A DNA stretch of 64,000 nucleotides from Phlebopus portentosus (GCA_037892935.1 JAYXKI010000016.1:434001-498000); one strand, 5' to 3'; numbered from the stretch's first letter, positions 34,469 through 45,811 are shown. Numbers and translations: made by a program. Notes: a model not told the origin generated them from the sequence alone.

Positions 34469-36770
34469 CAGCTAATTGCAAAATTGTTGGCAATTTGGAA
34501 AATCACGTGTATTTTTGATGCAAAGTGCATCCTGGATGAGCAAAAAAAAAAAAAAAATAGCAAATATCTTAGTCAATACAGCACATAAAAATCTGATATA
34601 ACCATGTAAAAAACCTGCTTGAAAATGCGCTCCAGTACATATAAAAATGTCTGGGTTTTGTTGAGTATGTACTTCACTACTAAAAAGATAGCATCATAGT
34701 GCTAAATCCTTGTCATGCCCTCCGTTCAGTGTAAAAATCATAGCTTGCCCAACATCATCTGGAAAAAGCTTATTCAAGTTTGATAAATCAGGCCAGCCCA
34801 ATGGGCACCTGTACGCAACTCCTTGAGGCTCCCTGACATGATTGTGGTAGTGAAACTGGGTGGTTTGTTGTCACTCCTGCTCGCAGAACTCTCCCCTACT
34901 TCATTGCATCTATCATAACTTACGCATTCGGACACCAAAAAATCTGATTATTTCTGCTAAAAAGACAGCAGCATAGGCACTTTCAGCCAAGACAGTAGCT
35001 GAGCTGAGTTAGGCTTGGGTGTGGCTACATTACATATACTATTAACCAATCAGACTTGAAACCACCTCAGTGACCATTCTCTGCTGAAATGTCACCCAAA
35101 ATCATATCTGGGCAAGGGTGAACAAGGTCAGCTTAGCCATCATGCACTCCTGCTATAACCAAACCAAGCGTGCCTGCTAGGGCCGCAGAAACATCTCTCA
35201 GAGAAACACAAGTGTATGCACATGATGGTAGTCTTTCGTACACAGTATCTCCCCACACAGCAGCTCTCATCACTTGTCTACAGTTCCCTCCTCATCCTCA
35301 CCAATCCCTCATCACCCACAGACATGAGGGAACCCCCAGTTGCTGGGGATGGACCATCACAAGAGACGAGGCACCATGGCAAAGAGATAGGAGCAGCGAC
35401 GCATGTGAGGATGAAGGGTTAACTCACGTGTTGAGTCACCACTTGATCTCGAGCCATCACTATCTTTACAGTCACCATCTCTACAGCTTATGTTGAGCAT
35501 TCATTCATGCAACCCTGGTGACGTGGCAGACGGCTGTCCAACGATTTACAGGAATACATCATCACTATGAACAAGAAACTCAGTGCCTCTCAGATCACAG
35601 CCTTGACTGACATACTCAAGACAACAGTTTTCCAGATAATATGAGAGTTCAAGTGCAACGGGACTGTTGCTGCGCATGAACTTGGTTTTTGTGGAAGGCC
35701 TTGAGTGCTTGATTATATCCACACCAAGGTATGCACATGTTGAAACCTGTCCTGGTAGCTGTTGGTTCACACCACGTAGTTCCTTTTCAGGTCACTAAGC
35801 AATCTCAATGACTGTTACATCAACGAGTTGAGGCTACTGCTCCAGGAAAGATGGGAGAAGGAGGCTTTGGATGTGACTATATACAGGTCCTTGCTGCACA
35901 CCGGTTTTACACTTAAGAAGGTGGCTGTCTCTGTCGCTTTGCTTTTCTATGCAGTCCACACGAACTGAAATTGTTGTGGTCTAGTTATCGAAAAGGGCTC
36001 TCGAGCGGAATGAAACTCTGCATGCGCAGTACGTCACACGTATTGCCTCTCAGTACACAGCAGAACAGCTGGTATTTGTCGATGAGAGTGCTTGCAATTG
36101 GTGGGCTTTTCTTCGCAACACTGCTTGGGCCCTTGAGGGTCGCTGTGCATGTCGCAAGCAGTTTTTCAATAGAGGGAAATGGTAATTCTGCCTCTTGTAG
36201 TGCATCACAAGCTTCTGATTCACTCTGTTAGCTTCTCTGTCTTGCCAGCTATCAGCCTCGATGGGACAATTGACTGCACTATCGTACAGGGTGCATTCAA
36301 TACCAAATTGTTCACAGAATTCATCACCAGCCTGTTGGACAAAATGCATCCCTTCCCTGGTAATCAATCAGTCATTGTAATGGACAACTGCCCGATACAC
36401 AAGGCTCCCAAGATTCAGGAGCTCATTGAATCTCGGTCTGTCTCACTAGCAATGCAAGTCGCAGCATGTACTGACCCCTTTGCTTAGGGGTGTCAGGCTT
36501 GAATTTCTTCCTCCTTACTCACCAGACTACAATCCTATTGAACTTGCATTCTCCGTAATCAAGTCCAGGTTAAAATGGCAGGGTCCTGGTCCTCAGGATG
36601 ATGCTTCAGTTGTTAAGCAACTCTGCAGGCAGGTGTATTCCATTAATTCTTTAGATAGTTATTCCTTCTTTTGCCACTGTTGCTATGATGTGCTTGTATA
36701 GGCTGTTGAATCTGAAGATAGTGTATGTTTGCGGACTTTGGATCGTCGATCTCCAGAGGGCTAGTAAGCG
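34469..36770 (+). mobile_element. Tc1-like DNA transposon T1 (left end clear, right end uncertain)
   Basis: It starts after TA (34467-34468) with CAGCTAATTGCAAAATTGTT, matching the MITE2 terminus except at two positions. About 1.1 kb of noncoding sequence follows, with an A run at 34540-34555, then the transposase. I could not find a matching right terminus; it may lie beyond gene U or be lost. Confidence 0.65.
35567..36770 (+). pseudogene. Tc1-like DD34E transposase (T1), damaged N-terminus
   Basis: Catalytic motifs: first Asp in FVDESACNWWAF (about 36075), second in VIVMDNCPIHKAP (about 36375), Glu in LPPYSPDYNPIELAF (about 36515-36550). Joining across an intron (GTCTGT at 36435 to TTAG at 36487) gives exactly 34 residues between the second Asp and Glu, the Tc1 DD34E signature. 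A further intron ends at TATAG near 36701. The N-terminal half (from ATG 35567) has several stops, so the copy is dead. The intact enzyme cuts and pastes at TA sites. Confidence 0.8.
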
Positions 36771-36838
36771 AGCTGGGAACATGTTTATAAGCAGCTACCT
36801 TCGTTGCCACATCACTTTTTTTATTATCTCTTACCATC

Positions 36839-38964
36839 ATGAGTCCCACCCCTAGAAAACTCGCAGCTTGCAAGACTGCAGCTCATAAGACTGCTGGGAT
36901 GAAGCAGGCATCTGCCATCACAAGAAACTCCTCTCTCAAAAAAGCAGTAATGGCCCTGGAGCCTCAGCAAGCAAATGGCCCTCATTCGAACTCTCAAAAT
37001 GCAGATGTCATTGCTGAAGGACCATGGAAATGAGGCCGGCCAAGGAAGGCAGAGCAGCCTGCTGTCAACAAGAACGGTGTTGAAGAGATGGTAGTACTGA
37101 TAGTCTTGTCTTCCGGTATTGCACTCATACTTCATAACAGAAAAACATGGAAGCGGAGCCCACCACGACAAAAGCAAGGGGCCGGAGAGCTGCTGACAAG
37201 GACCTGACATATCAATATGAAGAGCCCTATGATGAAGAACCATCACAACTTGATATTGCCCGAATGGCTAATGACAATCCGGGTCAAGAGTCAGATACCA
37301 ACAGAGTCGGTACTGGTGATCCTTGGGACTTTGATAATCCGTTGCTTGCAGCCGGTGCATAGACCATTATAGGAGTTTGTCAGTCTCTAATGATTTAATA
37401 GACTACGCTGACAATTCAGACCAAGAGTATAGATGCAACTTGTCAGTTGTATCTTACGTGCATTTCATGGAAAATCTCGAATGTGAAAAAGAGGAGCAGC
37501 AAGCTCCTAAAGAAACGCGATCAACACTTGTTGTTCTGGTTGACGATGGGCAGGCTTTGCACAAAATGAATGTGAACCTCAACACAGCATAATTGATGTG
37601 CATCAGAATGTGGCAAGTATTCTTCAGTGCTATCCCACCTCGGTTACACTAGGCTACACTGGTCTGTGGTTTAAGAAGATTGGGATGAAGATTCAACCAC
37701 GGTATCTCGAATCCGATGTAGATCTTGATGAGCTTGTGCAAGGGTTCAAGAAGTATCTCGAGGAGCTGAAGAAGAAATGCAAGGTCAATAGTGCAGGCGA
37801 AATTATGCTTATGAACATGAACGATGAACAGGTAAATATGATCATTTGCCTTTCTCTCTTTCACGTGTTGATGTGTGAATTACGTTCCATTTAGAAGGGT
37901 TCTAAATGCTCAGGAAGCGTACTTCAGAATGTGGCCAAACCAACCAGTGCAGCCGAAGCAACGAAAGGTGACCTGAATGCAATGCTTGCGCCTCATATTA
38001 AGGAGATCAAGCAGAACCTATAGTGCAGCATGCATCCAGAGGAAGTTTGTTATGTTCGTACCAATGGCACCCATATATATTATACAATGAAGAATTATTT
38101 TGATCATGCAAGGCTCCTAGTACGTGTCTTACTCTCATCTATGTGATTCTGGAGGCTTCTGAGCTTTTGTAGCTAAGTAAAGCTCCGGGTGTGACAGCTT
38201 CAGAGGTTCCCAAGCAGCTGAACTTGCTCGACTACCACAAATCAAAGCAAACTGTACAGACCACCCACCATAGGCATGCAGCAGGGGCTTACAAACCAAG
38301 CTGGCGCTGGTCAAGCACAAGCGGATGGGGATCCACAGACCAAACCAGGTGTAGAAAATTCCAGTGCTGGAAGGACTCACCATGCATCACTATCACTCAC
38401 CTCCCGGCCTGCATGAGACAGGCCAAGAGATGACAGAAGGTACCGTGGATCATCGCGTAGAGGGAAGTGTCATTGTGACAGGAGCCAATCCGTCAGAAAG
38501 AGGGGTCGTAAACATCACTATCAATTCTCATCATCATCAGGGTGGGCAGACTCCAAAAGCTCTGCAGAAAGGGGTTATCATGATCGCAGTTCATTATCCG
38601 AGGATGACTACAGGCACCACAGTTATCAGAACAGACACTCTGCATCGCGTCGTAGTGGATATCATCGCAAAGGTCACCACAACAGAACTCAAGGCTCCCC
38701 GTCCGCAAGAAATAAAATTCATGATTATCCTTTGGTGGAGATTTGACTGAAGATGTGCGATGATCATATGGAATGAGGGCGCGACAACATGAATTACTCA
38801 GTGCTGGCCGATGTTCTAAAATGTAATAGATATCTGCGCATCAACCTGATTCTACTCGGGTTGACAACCGATGAATTGATTTCAATGGCGTCACAGTCGG
38901 GTGTTCACATCACATGCGGGCTTGCATCCACCATGCTTTTCTATGCCCGGGAGGACATTGGCTG
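36839..38964 (+). pseudogene. Unknown gene U, copy 1 (AT-hook, RS-rich), decayed
   Basis: I do not recognise this gene. From ATG 36839 there is a Lys/Ala-rich segment, then GPWK, TGA, GRPRKAEQ: the TGA (37031-37033) replaces the Arg of an AT-hook core R-G-R-P. A probable intron ends CATAACAG at 37140, followed by a Glu/Asp-rich exon. Then come YVHFMENLECE (about 37455-37490), VVLVDDGQALHKMN, a Lys-rich helical exon ending MNDEQ before a GTAAAT...TTTAG intron (37832-37893), an RS/His-rich region (38430-38720) and a helical tail (LGLTTDELISMA). Copy 2 at 42690-43353 shares several blocks. A TATA-like TTTATAA lies about 55 bp upstream. Confidence 0.5.
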
Positions 38965-39272
38965 AATGACAAAGACAATCACAGTCAATAGTAAACATGA
39001 TATGTGTTACATACAGTCATGCGCACAATAAATAAGGGTACAGAAAGGAAGTGGGAACAAACTCCTGGCTGAAGACAATCCAAAATCAATAATGTTCCTG
39101 GAAATTCCTATCAAAAAACTGGTATGCATGTCAAACAAACCGCTGTAACAAAACGAGAACAAGTCAATTTCTAAAAATTACATGAACTTAAGGCCCAAAT
39201 GCAAGGAGCGAACCTAGATCATGTCAGTTACGACCATGAAAAATGGTGCGGAGGCCCAAATACCTTAAGAAT
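38965..39272. other. Region without a recognised gene
   Basis: It lies between converging gene U and the minus-strand gene ending at 39273. It could be their 3' ends; no motif stands out. Confidence 0.4.
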
Positions 39273-40420
39273 TTATACAAAGCTCACCTCCAGTGAAGAA
39301 CTGTGTGACGTCGAGGATTTGCTCTCATTGCTCATATACATGTTGGAAGTCTTAGCATCAGAACCATCAGAACTATCAGAACCATCATCCGAATCACCAT
39401 CCGTGTTCGCTTGAGTGAGAATGAGAGAACTACAATTCTGGTCATCCAATATCTGGTTGTTGGATTCAGCCTGCCTGACCTGATCCTGCAGAATTGTGAA
39501 CGCTGAAGATTGACCAAAAGACTGAAAATGCATCTTCACTTCAATCAGTTCATTGCCATGCTCATCGTCGCGCCTCACCTTAAAGTCGTGTGTATCTCCT
39601 CGGTACTGATAGGAATCATGTGGATCCTTCATTGCAACCACTTTATGTTCAGTCTCACTACTGGAGGTCTCCAGCGCGAAAACCAGAAAGGATAGGATCT
39701 TAATCGAGCCATTATCATTCAGAAAGCATTGAAGCGCCCGCTTTAGGTGACGAAATCGATCCTCTGCCAGATCTATATCTGGCTTGAAGGTGCCGCACTC
39801 CTTGGTACTTTTGAGCTGATCTTCTGCAAGTTTAGCCCAATCAACTAGCTTTCGGCAGAAACACTGTGATAACCATGCCAATTCTATTCTCTGAATGGGA
39901 TCGTGCTCAAGTTTGAGGAATTCCCAGAGCTTCTGTGTGAGAATCTCAGCATTAATACGTCTGTTGGAAGTCTTTGCTTCCTCCAGTCTCCAGTCAACAC
40001 CCCCAGGAACCTGCTGGTTTGCGGATTGTAGACTATCCACATAAGCGGCGACTGCGTCATACACAATGGTCAATGCTCTCTTGAGAAGTTCTGGATTTGC
40101 CTCATCTGCTTTTGTCCAGAGTACCTATTAAACATAACATATCAAACCTCCCATTATACCGAAAAAAAGGAGAATCCTATGGAATTGAGGTAGCTCTCAT
40201 CTTTCTTCAAACACTCTCTCTGTTTTTGCAATTCCTCATGTAAGACGGCAAATTTTTCTTTGGTATCCTTAACTCCAGATCCAATTTGCTCATGCATAGA
40301 TGTAAAACATTTGCGCATGCCATCTGCAAACGCCTTCTCCTCCTCCTCCTCCTGCTTCTTCTTCACTGCTTCTGCATCTGGAGATACAGACTTTGCAGAA
40401 GTTACCGTCTTAGATGCTGA
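39273..40420 (-). CDS. Unknown minus-strand gene VA (coiled coil plus acidic tail)
   Basis: Two exons are supported. The first (about 40419-40186) is strongly charged, with a KKKQEEEEEKAF run and heptad-like KEKFAVLHEELQKQ, suggesting a coiled coil. An intron of about 50-60 nt ends TTTAATAG near 40125. The second exon runs from VLWTKADEANPEL to the stop at 39273 and is mostly helical (LWEFLKLEHDPIQRIELAWL), then Asp/Ser-rich. The reading frame of about 280 codons is uninterrupted. The motif PELLKRALTIVYDAVAAY resembles PETIKEALILVYEAAVAF in VB upstream. Function unknown; the 5' end is not defined. Confidence 0.5.
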
Positions 40421-41027
40421 TCAAAAGAGTTTGAGAGTGTGCATACTACAGTATTCAACTGAGGAAACGTACCTAGACTGACTTTCTCCAGCTGGAGAAT
40501 TCTTCTGGAACTCAGGGCTAGGTGGAGGCATTTAGTTGTTTTCAGTGCTTTGAACAATAACAGCTGATACTCACAGCCCCTAACGGTAGCTCAAGAGGAG
40601 TGCATGACACTGCTCAGACAGAGTTTAAGTGGGGGGAGATCTGTATAGGAAAGGGGAGGAGTTACCAATGATAGTGGGAAGAGGCAAAGTGGGTACTAGG
40701 GATCATTCATCCCTGGCTCCCTTATATATGGAGATGAGCCGAATCTTACAAAGACTCAGCTGACTAACATCTAGGTTGCCTGACCTAGTCTCTATTATAT
40801 AGTGTGGCCTAGTACTGCGCACTTTCTTTGAATCTTTTTGGAGCAGAGAACACAGAGCTTGGACTAAAGTAAAGTACACAATCATCTCCTCTTCTTCACT
40901 TCCCTCTCTTCCTCTACACTCGACACCTCTGTACTCAGCCTCACCTTCTCTTTGTCTTTCCCCTTTACTACACTTTGTCACTCCCTCCTACACTCTATTC
41001 GATTGGTGGTGCTTCAAGCTCGCTTGG
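40421..41027. other. Region without a recognised gene
   Basis: It could hold 5' exons or the promoter of VA. Short open frames exist on both strands but none has features I would defend. Confidence 0.35.
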
Positions 41028-41390
41028 TCAAGGTACTCGACGGACCAGCCTCTTTGACACAAATGTATCGCTAGTCCATGTCGGGATTATGGGTGAGCAT
41101 TTTTTTGAGTCACCGAGTAGGCTGAAAATGACATCGCCCTTCCCCTTCCCCTTCCCCTTCCCCTTCCCCTTCCCCTTCCCCTTCCCCTTCCCCTTCCCCT
41201 TCCCCTTCCCCTTCCCCTTCCCCTTCCCCTTCCCCTTCCCCTTCCCCTTCCCCTTCCCCTTCCCCTTCCCCTTCCCCTTCCCCTTCCCCTTCCCCTTCCC
41301 CTTCCCCTTCCCCTTCCCCTTCTCCTTCTTCGGCTCCTTCAACCCATACCCAAACTTGAGACCTTTGAACTCATCCTGAATCTTCTCCAT
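41028..41390 (-). CDS. Hypothetical ORF with (Gly-Lys)n run
   Basis: ATG at 41390 starts MEKIQDEFKGLKFGYGLKE, followed by about 30 Lys-Gly dipeptides encoded by the GGGGAA repeat, then a 40-residue non-repetitive tail. It might be an exon of the neighbouring VB gene. The plus strand would read (Pro-Phe)n. Whether it is translated is unknown. Confidence 0.3.
   Translation of the reverse strand: MEKIQDEFKGLKFGYGLKEPKKEKGKGKGKGKGKGKGKGKGKGKGKGKGKGKGKGKGKGKGKGKGKGKGKGKGKGKGKGKGKGKGDVIFSLLGDSKKCSPIIPTWTSDTFVSKRLVRRVP
41137..41322. repeat. (CCCCTT)n hexanucleotide microsatellite, about 31 units
   Basis: About 186 bp of uninterrupted CCCCTT units, ending in a CTCC variant. The minus strand has runs of four G separated by AA, which fits the consensus for G-quadruplex formation. 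Confidence 0.97.
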
Positions 41391-41573
41391 ATTGTGGGAG
41401 ATTTAGCACAAAACTTCCTTATCCTCCACATTTATGTCAACCTGCTCCACCAAAAATTCCATAGAAGAGTAAGACATCCCGATCTCTAAGGGATGTGCTG
41501 CATCGTTACCAAATTGTCAAATTGGATTCTTTTTAACAAAAAAGTAAAGGACCACAATTTGTGCGGACCCTTC

Positions 41574-42660
41574 TACAGGTGGGAAGGCCTGCAGGAAGCA
41601 CTCTAGTGCTCATACCTGGTCTTCGTGCTGTGACCGTAGGCTCATTACTACAGTTTCGAGGGAGTCCTTCAAAGGACTGGTTCGTATTGATACAGCATTC
41701 AAAAGTGCTATCACTATAGAGATTGCTTCCGGTTCCTTCCCCTCCTCTACTGTAAGATCCCTGAGTCTGATTAATAAGGAAGCCAAATGCGAAAGGAAAG
41801 TAGATAGCTTGAGTTTGCCATAATGGTCAAAACAAGTCACAAAGGCCCTAAGCCTCGCATCATTGCCGCTGTCGTTGAGAATGCCTCTATCCTTTCTACC
41901 GATCTCTGCAAGTATCGAGCCAATTTGGCTAAACATCTCTAGGCTGATATCAAAAGAAAGCCTTCCTCCGATGGCCAGATCTGCTGTCATCTTCTAAGAG
42001 AATATAAGCAACTATAAGTTCTTGAAAGAAAGTGCTAAAACTCACCTCCATCATCCTGACAGACAAGTCATTTGACGAATCTCTGGTCTCCTTCACCTCA
42101 TTGAACAGGGCATCCGCGAGCTGCAAGGCATGCACGCTCGCCTCAAAAAGTGCATGGATGTAGGGTGCTACATGCTCAACTGCATCCCAATAGCCCCGGA
42201 TGTAACCGACATTGCTGTCCCAGGCTTCCTCAACTTTCAGCACAGCCTTGTTCCACTCGTATATTACGCCTTTTAAATCATCCGCAATCACTTATACCCA
42301 ATATTACAATGAGAATGAACTCTATATAAGAGAAGATACTTACGATCATTGTCGGGCATGGATAAGTCTAAGACAATTTCAGAACATGTCAAGGAGAGTG
42401 GAGGATGAGGACCCACATAAATCTCTGTCCTAGCATTTGACAGACATGTCGGTCATAGTCAGAGGGGAACAGACATCAATATCGATCAATCAACTCGATC
42501 TCATGGGAAAGCAAAGTCATGCCGTGAGACTAAATAGATATTTATGGATGCTTCATCAAAAAGAAGCATACTCTTCAAAAGAACTCACCAAAAGCAACTG
42601 CTGCTTCATAAACGAGAATCAGAGCTTCTTTGATTGTTTCTGGCTCTGCAGGCAATGATC
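41574..42660 (-). CDS. Unknown minus-strand multi-exon gene VB
   Basis: Plausible exons on the minus strand: about 42655-42590 (PETIKEALILVYEAAVAF), about 42430-42346 (LSLTCSEIVLDLSMPDND), 42290-42055 (V/L-I-A-D-D-L-K ... to RMME) and 41993-41616 (MTADLAIGGRLSFDIS ... LRSQHEDQ). The intron at 42054-41994 starts GTGAGT and ends CTTAG; the next starts GTATGA at 41615 and ends CTGTAG near 41574. The protein is helical with no motif I know. The fragment 42291 frame starts GTG, so it is an internal exon, not a start. It may form one gene with the Gly-Lys ORF or VA; borders uncertain. Confidence 0.45.
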
Positions 42661-42689
42661 TCTATTTATACTCACACATATGAAATGTG

Positions 42690-43353
42690 AGCATTGCATT
42701 GAGGTTCCCTGGAGCTACATGGGCTGCACTGGTGAAAGCGTCTCCTGAGCGTTTAGAACACTTCCTATTAGAACAAATAAGTGCACAATGCAAGGAAAGG
42801 GGCAAGGCAAACAATTGCACCTATCATTCATCGATCGTGTTCATCAGCGCTATATCCTTTAACAAGTTTGCCCAGGCCTTCATTGGAGTTGAGGTACCAT
42901 AATGGAACATTGTGATAACCTCCTTGAACTGCAGTGAGGTGGCGTTTTAACACACATCATTATGTTGTGTTGCAGTTTGATGTACATTTTGTGCAAAGTG
43001 CACCCCTCATCAACTAGAACAACGAGTATTGATCATCTTTCATTGGGAGCGTGCTGTCCCTTAATTTTACATTCAAGATTTCTCATGAAGTGCATGTAAG
43101 ATAGAACTGACGGGTCGCATCTATTATCCAGTTGTACATCAAATGCAATGGCTATTGAACCATCAGGCATTGCTATACTCCTATGACAGTCAACGTACCA
43201 GCGTTTAAGGCCAAAAGTGATTCCAAATGCACTCGGTGTTAATTTCGTTAAAATCAACTTTCGGCCAGCATCCTCATTGGTCATTCTGTCAAAGCGGTAT
43301 GTTCTTATGGCGAAGACGACGGCGAATGTTGAGTACTTTATAGAACTAGGCAC
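42690..43353 (-). pseudogene. Unknown gene U, copy 2 (partial, decayed)
   Basis: The minus strand carries SYMHFMRNLECK (about 43105-43070), matching SYVHFMENLECE of copy 1. Then comes a stretch matching VVLVDDGQALHKMN at the nucleotide level, and further on KCSG ... LNAML (about 42765-42700) matching copy 1 at 37895-37990. It also keeps a segment not visible in copy 1 (LKRWYVDCHRSIAMPDGSI). Stops and gaps interrupt it. It lies directly 3' of the T2 transposase fragment in the same orientation, as copy 1 does to T1. Confidence 0.5.
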
Positions 43354-43399
43354 AGATCCCTGCCTGCAAGAGGAAATAAAATAAACTCGTCAGATTCCA

Positions 43400-43481
43400 C
43401 AAAGCCTGGACTTGATTACAAAGAATGCAAGTTCAATAGGATTGTAGTCTGGTGAGTAAGGAGGAAGAAATTCAAGCCTGA
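43400..43481 (-). pseudogene. T2 transposase, C-terminal fragment
   Basis: The minus strand encodes the end of the DD34E domain (RLEFLPPYSPDYNPIELAF), nearly identical to T1. It is separated from the rest of the gene by B3, with CCTGA duplicated at both borders (43477-43481 and 50137-50141). Confidence 0.85.
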
Positions 43482-43940
43482 TGTAAGGACTCGAACATTT
43501 TCCTTTTCTTTTCTGATGTCATCATTTATTTTAATATTCTTTTTCTTTTCTTTTCTTTTTCTTATGCGCTTATTCATCCTTTTGCCGGAACATTCTACAA
43601 TGTTCTATCACGCTCACTAATCATCCCATTCCTTGTCATGTGACTTCCCATTAGGGTAGACCTTTCCCGCACCCAAAGTCTATATAAGTAGATAGTTTGA
43701 CTCTTTTCGTTCCTTGTCTTTCTATTCTACTTACCTTCACTGCGACCTAGGTATCTACTCTTGTATTATTAGTTTGCTGAATTCTACTTACCTTCACTGC
43801 GACCTAGCGTTCGACGGTCTGGACTTAAGCCTTGTCTTAGCTGTCTTGACCTGAGCGACGTGTTTGGGATTATCTCATTTACGCTTGTTTGTTGTTGTGT
43901 TGGCCTGCCTCGACTCAGTCCTTGAGCCGTCCGCCTAACA
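43482..43940 (+). repeat. 5' LTR of chromovirus B3 (long form)
   Basis: TGTAAGGACTCG ... CGCCTAACA. TATA-like CTATATAAGTAG lies at about 43680. It contains two copies of CTTACCTTCACTGCGACCTAG about 56 bp apart. Confidence 0.95.
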
Positions 43941-44284
43941 TAATAGAAAGACCTACCTCTGGCTCACGCCCGATTCCATTGTCGTCGAGCGCTCGCCTGT
44001 GACGTGTCCCCTGAAGTATATCTTCGAAGGACGACATCGAACGAAACCCGGTTCCTACCGTGCAGACAACAAACCCCTATCTTGCCCGTCGAAGTCCGAT
44101 TGACTCCGACGTGACCCGATAGTACCCGAAGTATCAACCAATCACATCACCGTGGCGCTCCGAATCACCCTTCTCTGGAACTCCCATCAAACCTTCTCGT
44201 GGGTAACGCATAGAGTCCAGTCGTCAACAAGTATCTCCTTCATTATCTACCTCAGAGCCTTTCGTTTAGTCATCAATTTCAAAG

Positions 44285-45811
44285 ATGAGCCGGTTATCCG
44301 AAGTCGGTCCCGCCCGAACAGCATCCCGATCCCCGTTCCACCCCCAGCCTATCAAGGTGGAGCTAACTGACGAGCAACGAGCGGCCCTCCCTGCGAACTC
44401 TAGGTGGAGCGCCTCGCGGGGACATTATATCATCAAAGCAGGAAATCAAGTCTTCGGCGCCTGGTGGGACGAGACTGCCAAGAGGTGGTACTCCCAGAGG
44501 GAAGGAAGGTCCATCCACTGGAGAGTGAAACAAGAAGACGACGTAGACGAGCCCTCACCTCCTACTCCGATGCAACCAACGGCCCCCTTACCAGAACCAT
44601 CGGGTTCGACCACTCAAGCGTTGGCCCCCACTGTCGAGCCTTCTCCCACATTTGGAAAGTTCCGAGAACCAGCGCCGCTTATACCGAGTGAAGAAGACAA
44701 AGAAGAAGAAGAAGAACACGAGATGTCGTTATTGAAGGAAGTGATGACTGATCTCGCGACGGCGGTCGCACTAGCGCTCCAAGCTGCAGGCGAAGGTGCG
44801 AACCAAGGATCAAAGGTGTCGAAGAAGGTCCACGTCGCCAAACCAAGAGACTTCGATGGTGAACACGATTATGTGGACTTCAAGCGAGAGCTGCGCCTCT
44901 ACATCTACGCATCTGAGTCAGAGTTCAGGACGAACAAGAGTAAGATTATGTTCGCCCTGTTGTACATGAAGAGTGGTGCTGCGGCTCGCTGGGCAGAGAG
45001 TTACACCAGTGGAGCAGTCGATGCAGATGGCAACCTGACATTCACGGACGCCTGGGACGCCTTCTTAAAGAAGCTGGACACTTCGTTCGATGACCCTGCC
45101 AGATCCCAAAAGGCCTTCGAATGACTAGATGCGATGTACTAAGGAGACCTCAACACCGACGAGTTTTTCAACAAGTTTGACATTTGTCGAGTGGATGCTG
45201 GCCTAGCAACAGAGGCACACGACGAATGGTTGATGAGTCGCCTGAAGAGGGCGCTAAACCCGAAGGTTGTGGAAGGGGTCATGAGATTGCCCAATGAACT
45301 GACGTCGTATGAAGAGTTTAAGAAAGCCGCCGTCAAGGTCGACAGGGTCGAGCGCCAAATCAGGGATCTGATGGCTGAACGTCGGAGAAAGACAATTAGT
45401 TCGACAGCGATAAAACCAGCTCCGACACCACCAATGAGACGTTTTATGCTGCCTCAACAAGCAGCCCGTCCTTTCATACCCCCCGCTCAAGATTGTCGTG
45501 ATGCTACAGGAGTAACGTATGGAGGCTTAGGACAACCCATGGATGTGATGATGAACCAGGCATGTCATACCCGTGCTTGTTACAAGTGTGGTCAGGTGGG
45601 CCACTACATCAGGGAATGCCCACGAGGTCGTGAAGCAATATGTGCCATCATCGCAGCCTTCATCCCAGCAGACAGAAAGGCGCTCTTCGAGGAACTCGGC
45701 CAAGCAAAGGAATCCTCCTTCGAAGAGGACGACGACGACGATGTACGAGCGGTACCCGCTGAGCTGGAAGAACTCATAGAAGGTGAGGGTTTTCCAGAAG
45801 ACCAGGCGTAG
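44285..45811 (+). pseudogene. gag of chromovirus B3 (two nonsense codons)
   Basis: ATG 44285. It has a Pro-rich N-terminus with a Trp-rich segment (FGAWWDETAKRWYSQ), a Glu run, the capsid domain (about 44850-45300) and zinc knuckle CYKCGQVGHYIREC (about 45580-45621). TGA at 45122-45124 and TAA at 45140-45142 replace CGA and CAA of B2. The frame ends at TAG 45809-45811, after the slippery site. Confidence 0.92.
45787..45793 (+). other. Putative -1 frameshift site GGGTTTT with downstream stem (B3)
   Basis: It is read G GGT TTT in the gag frame; pol is in the -1 frame and open from here. After 6 nt (CCAGAA) GACCAG (45800-45805) can pair with CTGGTC (45824-45829) around an 18-nt loop. The layout matches known -1 frameshift signals (heptamer, 5-9 nt spacer, stem). 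Confidence 0.78.

Noticed and set aside
40975..41379. Plus-strand frame with (Pro-Phe)n
   Set aside because: It exists only because a hexanucleotide repeat has no stops in any frame; start and end sequences have no other coding signs.
43960..43985. TGGCTCACGCCCG after the B3 5' LTR as primer-binding site
   Set aside because: It starts about 20 nt from the LTR, too far for a usual site, and I cannot match a tRNA; self-priming is possible in this group, so no feature was called.
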